Assembly (NCBI GenBank): GCA_018970845.1
Contig: JAGWVO010000190.1
Coordinates: forward strand, 1-7,092
Direction of reading: 5' to 3'
Length of the DNA stretch: 7,092 nt
Origin: Planctomycetota bacterium
Lineage (GTDB): Bacteria; Planctomycetota; Planctomycetia; Gemmatales; Gemmataceae
In this document: positions 5,093 through 7,092 of the stretch, in pieces
Numbering within the stretch: position 1 is the first letter of the stretch
How the letters are laid out: every line of letters starts with the position of its first letter
Made by a program: the position numbers and the translations under genes
Notes under the pieces: generated by a model
The model's input: the letters and a program-made list of their open reading frames with translations, nothing else
Told to the model about the DNA's origin: nothing
Databases searched by the model: none

Positions 5093-6507
5093 CCAGGTTT
5101 TTCCGGCGGCCAAAACATCAGCGCCATAAAACCCGCGAGGGGAGGCACGCCGGCCAGCGCCACACCCAAGGTGTAGGCGTGCGCCGCAGCGGCCCGGGCC
5201 GCATCTTCGGGAGACAGGCCCAACGCCTCGGGAGACGCCAGGAACTCGGCCTTCTTCGCCGAAACCATCGCTCCCATGGCAAACTGGAACAGGAACACCA
5301 TGAACCATGTGATTCCGCCAAGGAATCCCGAGACGCGGCCCTGCCAGCGCGCCGGAAATTCCTGACTTTGCGAATAGTAGATGGGGAAGACGCCCAGGGC
5401 TCCGAATCCGAAAAGCAGCATGCTGGCCTCGAGCCACCGGCCAGGCGGCAGCATCGACATGGGTATGGAGGCGAGGCAGGCCAGGGAACCGGCCAGAAAA
5501 ACCAGCTTGCGGGCTCCTATCACGCCCCAAGTTGCCGAAAGATACAGCGCCGTCGCTCCCGCGGCGATCGAGCCCATGTCGGCAACCAGATAGTAGAGGC
5601 TGGAAAAAAGGCTCACGGCGACGGGACTGTATCCCCTCGCCTCGACCAAAAAGGGCGGCATCCACGCCCTGAGGAACTGCCACGAGGCATTGATCGTCAC
5701 CACCATCGTCAGCAAGATCCAAAAGCGCCTGTCGCACACGAAGCGGGAAACCATTGAAATGGTGCTGTCGGCGACTCCGCCCGGCATCGGGGGTTTGTCC
5801 CAAAGCGACCATTTGCCGCGTACAAAAAGAAACCAAGCCATCGCCCACGCCACCCCCGCGAAGCCGACGACCCGAAAGCTCTCTCGCCATGCCAGGGGAA
5901 GATCCTTCCTGGCCAGCAGTTGACCCGCCGCGGCAAGCGAATCGGGCATCCCTGAGAAGCCAAGCGTCATCAGCAGCAGAAGAGGAGGGGTCAGTACCGC
6001 TCCCAATGCGGTGCCGCTTTGGAGGATTCCGTTTCCCAGATTGCGCTGGCTTGCCTGGAAAAGAAGCCGCGTCGTTATGAGTCCGCACGGCCAATTGGCG
6101 GCCTCAAAAAAACCGAGCGCACAGCGGCATACCAGGAGTTGCTCGTAGGATCCCGCAAGACCGGAACCATAACCCGCTGCCGACCAGGCAACCACGGCCA
6201 AGGGATAGAGCCAGACAACGCAGGTTTTATCGGCAAGCCAGCCAAAGAAGATGGCCCCCATGGCGAAAAAAACCCCGAACATGCCTTCAAGGATTCCGTA
6301 ATTCCGATCCGCCAAGCGGGCATCCGGCGATGTTGAGCTGTCCAGCCAAGGAAACCTGAACGAATCAAATGCCAATTCCCGCTTGATCTGGGTTGCTGCC
6401 TGATTCAGGACCAGCCGGTCCAGGTAGTTCACGGCGGTCGCCATGAGAAGGAAGCCGCAAAGCGTCCACAGCCAATAAGGACCGACAAGCGGTTTTCGTT
6501 CGTTCAA
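5068..6507 (-). CDS. MFS transporter, anion:cation symporter (ExuT/DgoT-like) family
   Basis: The 479-aa protein of about 12 membrane helices belongs to the major facilitator superfamily, in the group that imports sugar acids and other organic anions with protons across the inner membrane. Signatures are NYLDR at the end of helix 1 (27-31), the loop 2-3 motif GWLADK (89-94), and GFFEAANWP (132-140) in helix 4, close to hexuronate and galactonate transporters. The protein is longer than the usual 430-450 aa. Extra residues lie in the loop after helix 1 (about 45-68), between helices 5 and 6 (FSGMPDSLAAAGQLLARKD region), and before the last helix (an Ala/Glu-rich stretch around SPEALGLSPEDAARAAAAH). 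The start is TTG at 6507, with AGGGA (6521-6517) 9 bases upstream and no ATG until residue 22, which lies inside helix 1. No catabolic gene adjoins it, so the substrate cannot be deduced. Its end overlaps the convergent glycosyltransferase gene by 25 bases. Confidence 0.92.
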   Translation of the reverse strand: MNERKPLVGPYWLWTLCGFLLMATAVNYLDRLVLNQAATQIKRELAFDSFRFPWLDSSTSPDARLADRNYGILEGMFGVFFAMGAIFFGWLADKTCVVWLYPLAVVAWSAAGYGSGLAGSYEQLLVCRCALGFFEAANWPCGLITTRLLFQASQRNLGNGILQSGTALGAVLTPPLLLLMTLGFSGMPDSLAAAGQLLARKDLPLAWRESFRVVGFAGVAWAMAWFLFVRGKWSLWDKPPMPGGVADSTISMVSRFVCDRRFWILLTMVVTINASWQFLRAWMPPFLVEARGYSPVAVSLFSSLYYLVADMGSIAAGATALYLSATWGVIGARKLVFLAGSLACLASIPMSMLPPGRWLEASMLLFGFGALGVFPIYYSQSQEFPARWQGRVSGFLGGITWFMVFLFQFAMGAMVSAKKAEFLASPEALGLSPEDAARAAAAHAYTLGVALAGVPPLAGFMALMFWPPEKPGQDPSGTA

Positions 6508-6560
6508 GGCCGTTGATCCCTGATTGCCGGTCGGGTGCCGGTAGTGAAGGAATGTAGCTG

Positions 6561-6592
6561 ATGATATGATGCGTTATTGGCGGCGTCGTCAA
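6561..6592 (-). promoter_or_regulatory. Candidate transporter promoter overlapping the rsfS promoter
   Basis: On the minus strand TTGACG (6592-6587) matches the -35 consensus at five of six positions. The possible -10 boxes are CATCAT at spacing 15, TCATAT at 17 and TATCAT (6566-6561) at 20, none of them ideal. Transcription from here would give a leader of about 50 bases before the TTG start at 6507. Confidence 0.35.
6565..6570 (+). promoter_or_regulatory. Candidate -10 box of the rsfS promoter
   Basis: TATGAT matches the -10 consensus at five of six positions. A weak TAGTGA (6542-6547) lies 17 bases upstream. Initiation near 6577 would leave about 50 bases before the TTG start at 6628 and would make the upstream in-frame TTG at 6577 unlikely as a start. 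Confidence 0.4.
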
Positions 6593-6613
6593 GAAACGGT
6601 TCAGGGCAGCATC

Positions 6614-6620
6614 AGGGGGA
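6614..6620 (+). promoter_or_regulatory. Ribosome binding site fixing the rsfS start
   Basis: AGGGGGA lies 7 bases before the TTG at 6628. It is the strongest ribosome binding site near the 5' end of this gene and decides the start. Confidence 0.65.
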
Positions 6621-6627
6621 TCGTGGA

Positions 6628-7044
6628 TTGTCAGAGGTGATTCAAACGGCCAATCCGGGGGAAGCCCCTGCCAAGCCCAAACTGCCAACCGCCCTTGAAA
6701 GGGCGCGTCTTGCCGCCAAGGTGGCCCGCGACAACAAGGGGCGCGACATCGTGATCCTCGACATGAGGAAAATCACCCCGATTTATGATTATTTCGTGCT
6801 TTCCACGGGCAACAGCCGCAGGCAGATCCGAACCATCGCCGAGGAAACCGACCGGGAGTTGAACGCGGTGGGGGACAGGAGGCTCGGCATCGAGGGATAC
6901 GAGGCAAGTCGTTGGATTTTGCAAGATTATGGGGACATCGTGGTGCATGTTTTCGAGCCCGGAGCGCGCTCCTTTTATGAACTAGAGGAATTGTGGACCG
7001 AGGCGCCCCGAGTCGATTGGGCGGCCCCGGAAAAGGGTGCCTGA
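6628..7044 (+). CDS. rsfS: Ribosomal silencing factor RsfS (YbeB/Iojap family)
   Basis: RsfS binds ribosomal protein L14 (uL14) on the large subunit and blocks joining with the small subunit, lowering translation when nutrients are scarce. The 138-aa product shows the full family pattern: LAAKVARDNKGRDIVILDM near the start, then YDYFVLSTGNSRRQIRTIAEE, EGYEASRWILQDYGDIVVHVF, and the ending RSFYELEELW. I chose TTG at 6628 because of the strong AGGGGGA at 6614-6620. An in-frame TTG at 6577 would add 17 residues, but it coincides with the predicted transcription start and has no ribosome binding site. An in-frame GTG at 6637 is also possible. The first 25 or so residues before the domain are Ala/Pro/Lys-rich and probably flexible. 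The next gene starts 3 bases after the stop, so the two are probably co-transcribed. Confidence 0.95.
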   Translation: MSEVIQTANPGEAPAKPKLPTALERARLAAKVARDNKGRDIVILDMRKITPIYDYFVLSTGNSRRQIRTIAEETDRELNAVGDRRLGIEGYEASRWILQDYGDIVVHVFEPGARSFYELEELWTEAPRVDWAAPEKGA

Positions 7045-7047
7045 CTC

Positions 7048-7092
7048 ATGATCCTGATTGAAACGGTGCGCGCGGCGCTGGGCCGTTCGGCG
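7048..7092 (+). CDS. Start of an unidentified gene downstream of rsfS (runs off right edge)
   Basis: ATG at 7048 opens a frame that stays open to the edge for 15 codons (MILIETVRAALGRSA). The spacing of 3 bases after the rsfS stop and an AAAAGGG 10 bases upstream support translation in an operon with rsfS. Third positions are mostly G or C. The peptide is amphipathic and could be an N-terminal helix, but it is too short to assign a family. Confidence 0.55.
   Translation, partial: MILIETVRAALGRSA

Noticed and set aside
4730..6094. A long (454-codon) open frame on the minus strand overlapping the transporter and glycosyltransferase genes
   Set aside because: It is a shadow frame in GC-rich DNA. 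It is Arg/Gly/Ser-rich with no recognisable domain, while the two overlapping genes have clear family motifs and membrane helices.

Overview
The window looks like a stretch of ordinary bacterial chromosome: high GC, dense coding, strong G/C preference at third codon positions, and frequent TTG starts. My best guess for the host is a planctomycete or a relative in the PVC group. The basis is recalled family resemblance only. The MFS transporter has the 'GFFEAANWP' and 'NGILQSGTALGA' signatures common in planctomycete members of the anion:cation symporter group. A stand-alone bacterial Ser/Thr kinase and a small Asn/Ser/Thr-rich secreted protein fit the same picture. No phylogenetic marker was compared, so this is tentative.

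Layout from left to right. (1) At the left edge is the possible N-terminus of a minus-strand gene (1-42). Before it lies a good intrinsic terminator (about 75-112) that ends the next gene. (2) An AlaC-type PLP aminotransferase is on the minus strand (138-1367). (3) It is divergent from a tandem-ACT-domain protein on the plus strand (1522-2031). (4) That gene ends tail to tail, 10 bases away, with a small soluble Ser/Thr protein kinase on the minus strand (2042-2884) whose catalytic motifs are unusual. (5) Divergent from the kinase is a probable two-gene plus-strand unit: a secreted Asn/Ser/Thr-rich protein of 140 aa (3055-3477) and a large polytopic GT39/PMT-like membrane glycosyltransferase (3533-5092). 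(6) An MFS transporter on the minus strand (5068-6507) overlaps the end of the glycosyltransferase gene by 25 bases. (7) Divergent from it is the ribosomal silencing factor gene rsfS on the plus strand (6628-7044). Three bases later comes the start of another gene that runs off the right edge (7048-7092).

How the genes might work together. The aminotransferase and the ACT protein form a divergent pair that suggests amino acid metabolism and its sensing. The secreted protein and the membrane glycosyltransferase could form a protein and modifying-enzyme pair, which is the most interesting hypothesis here. The kinase, transporter and rsfS appear to be independent units. I saw no tRNA, rRNA, CRISPR array, insertion sequence, phage gene or recognisable defence system. 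I do not find convincing evidence of a new multi-gene system. The points most worth a second look are the atypical kinase motifs, the secreted-protein/glycosyltransferase pair, and the short structured intergenic regions.
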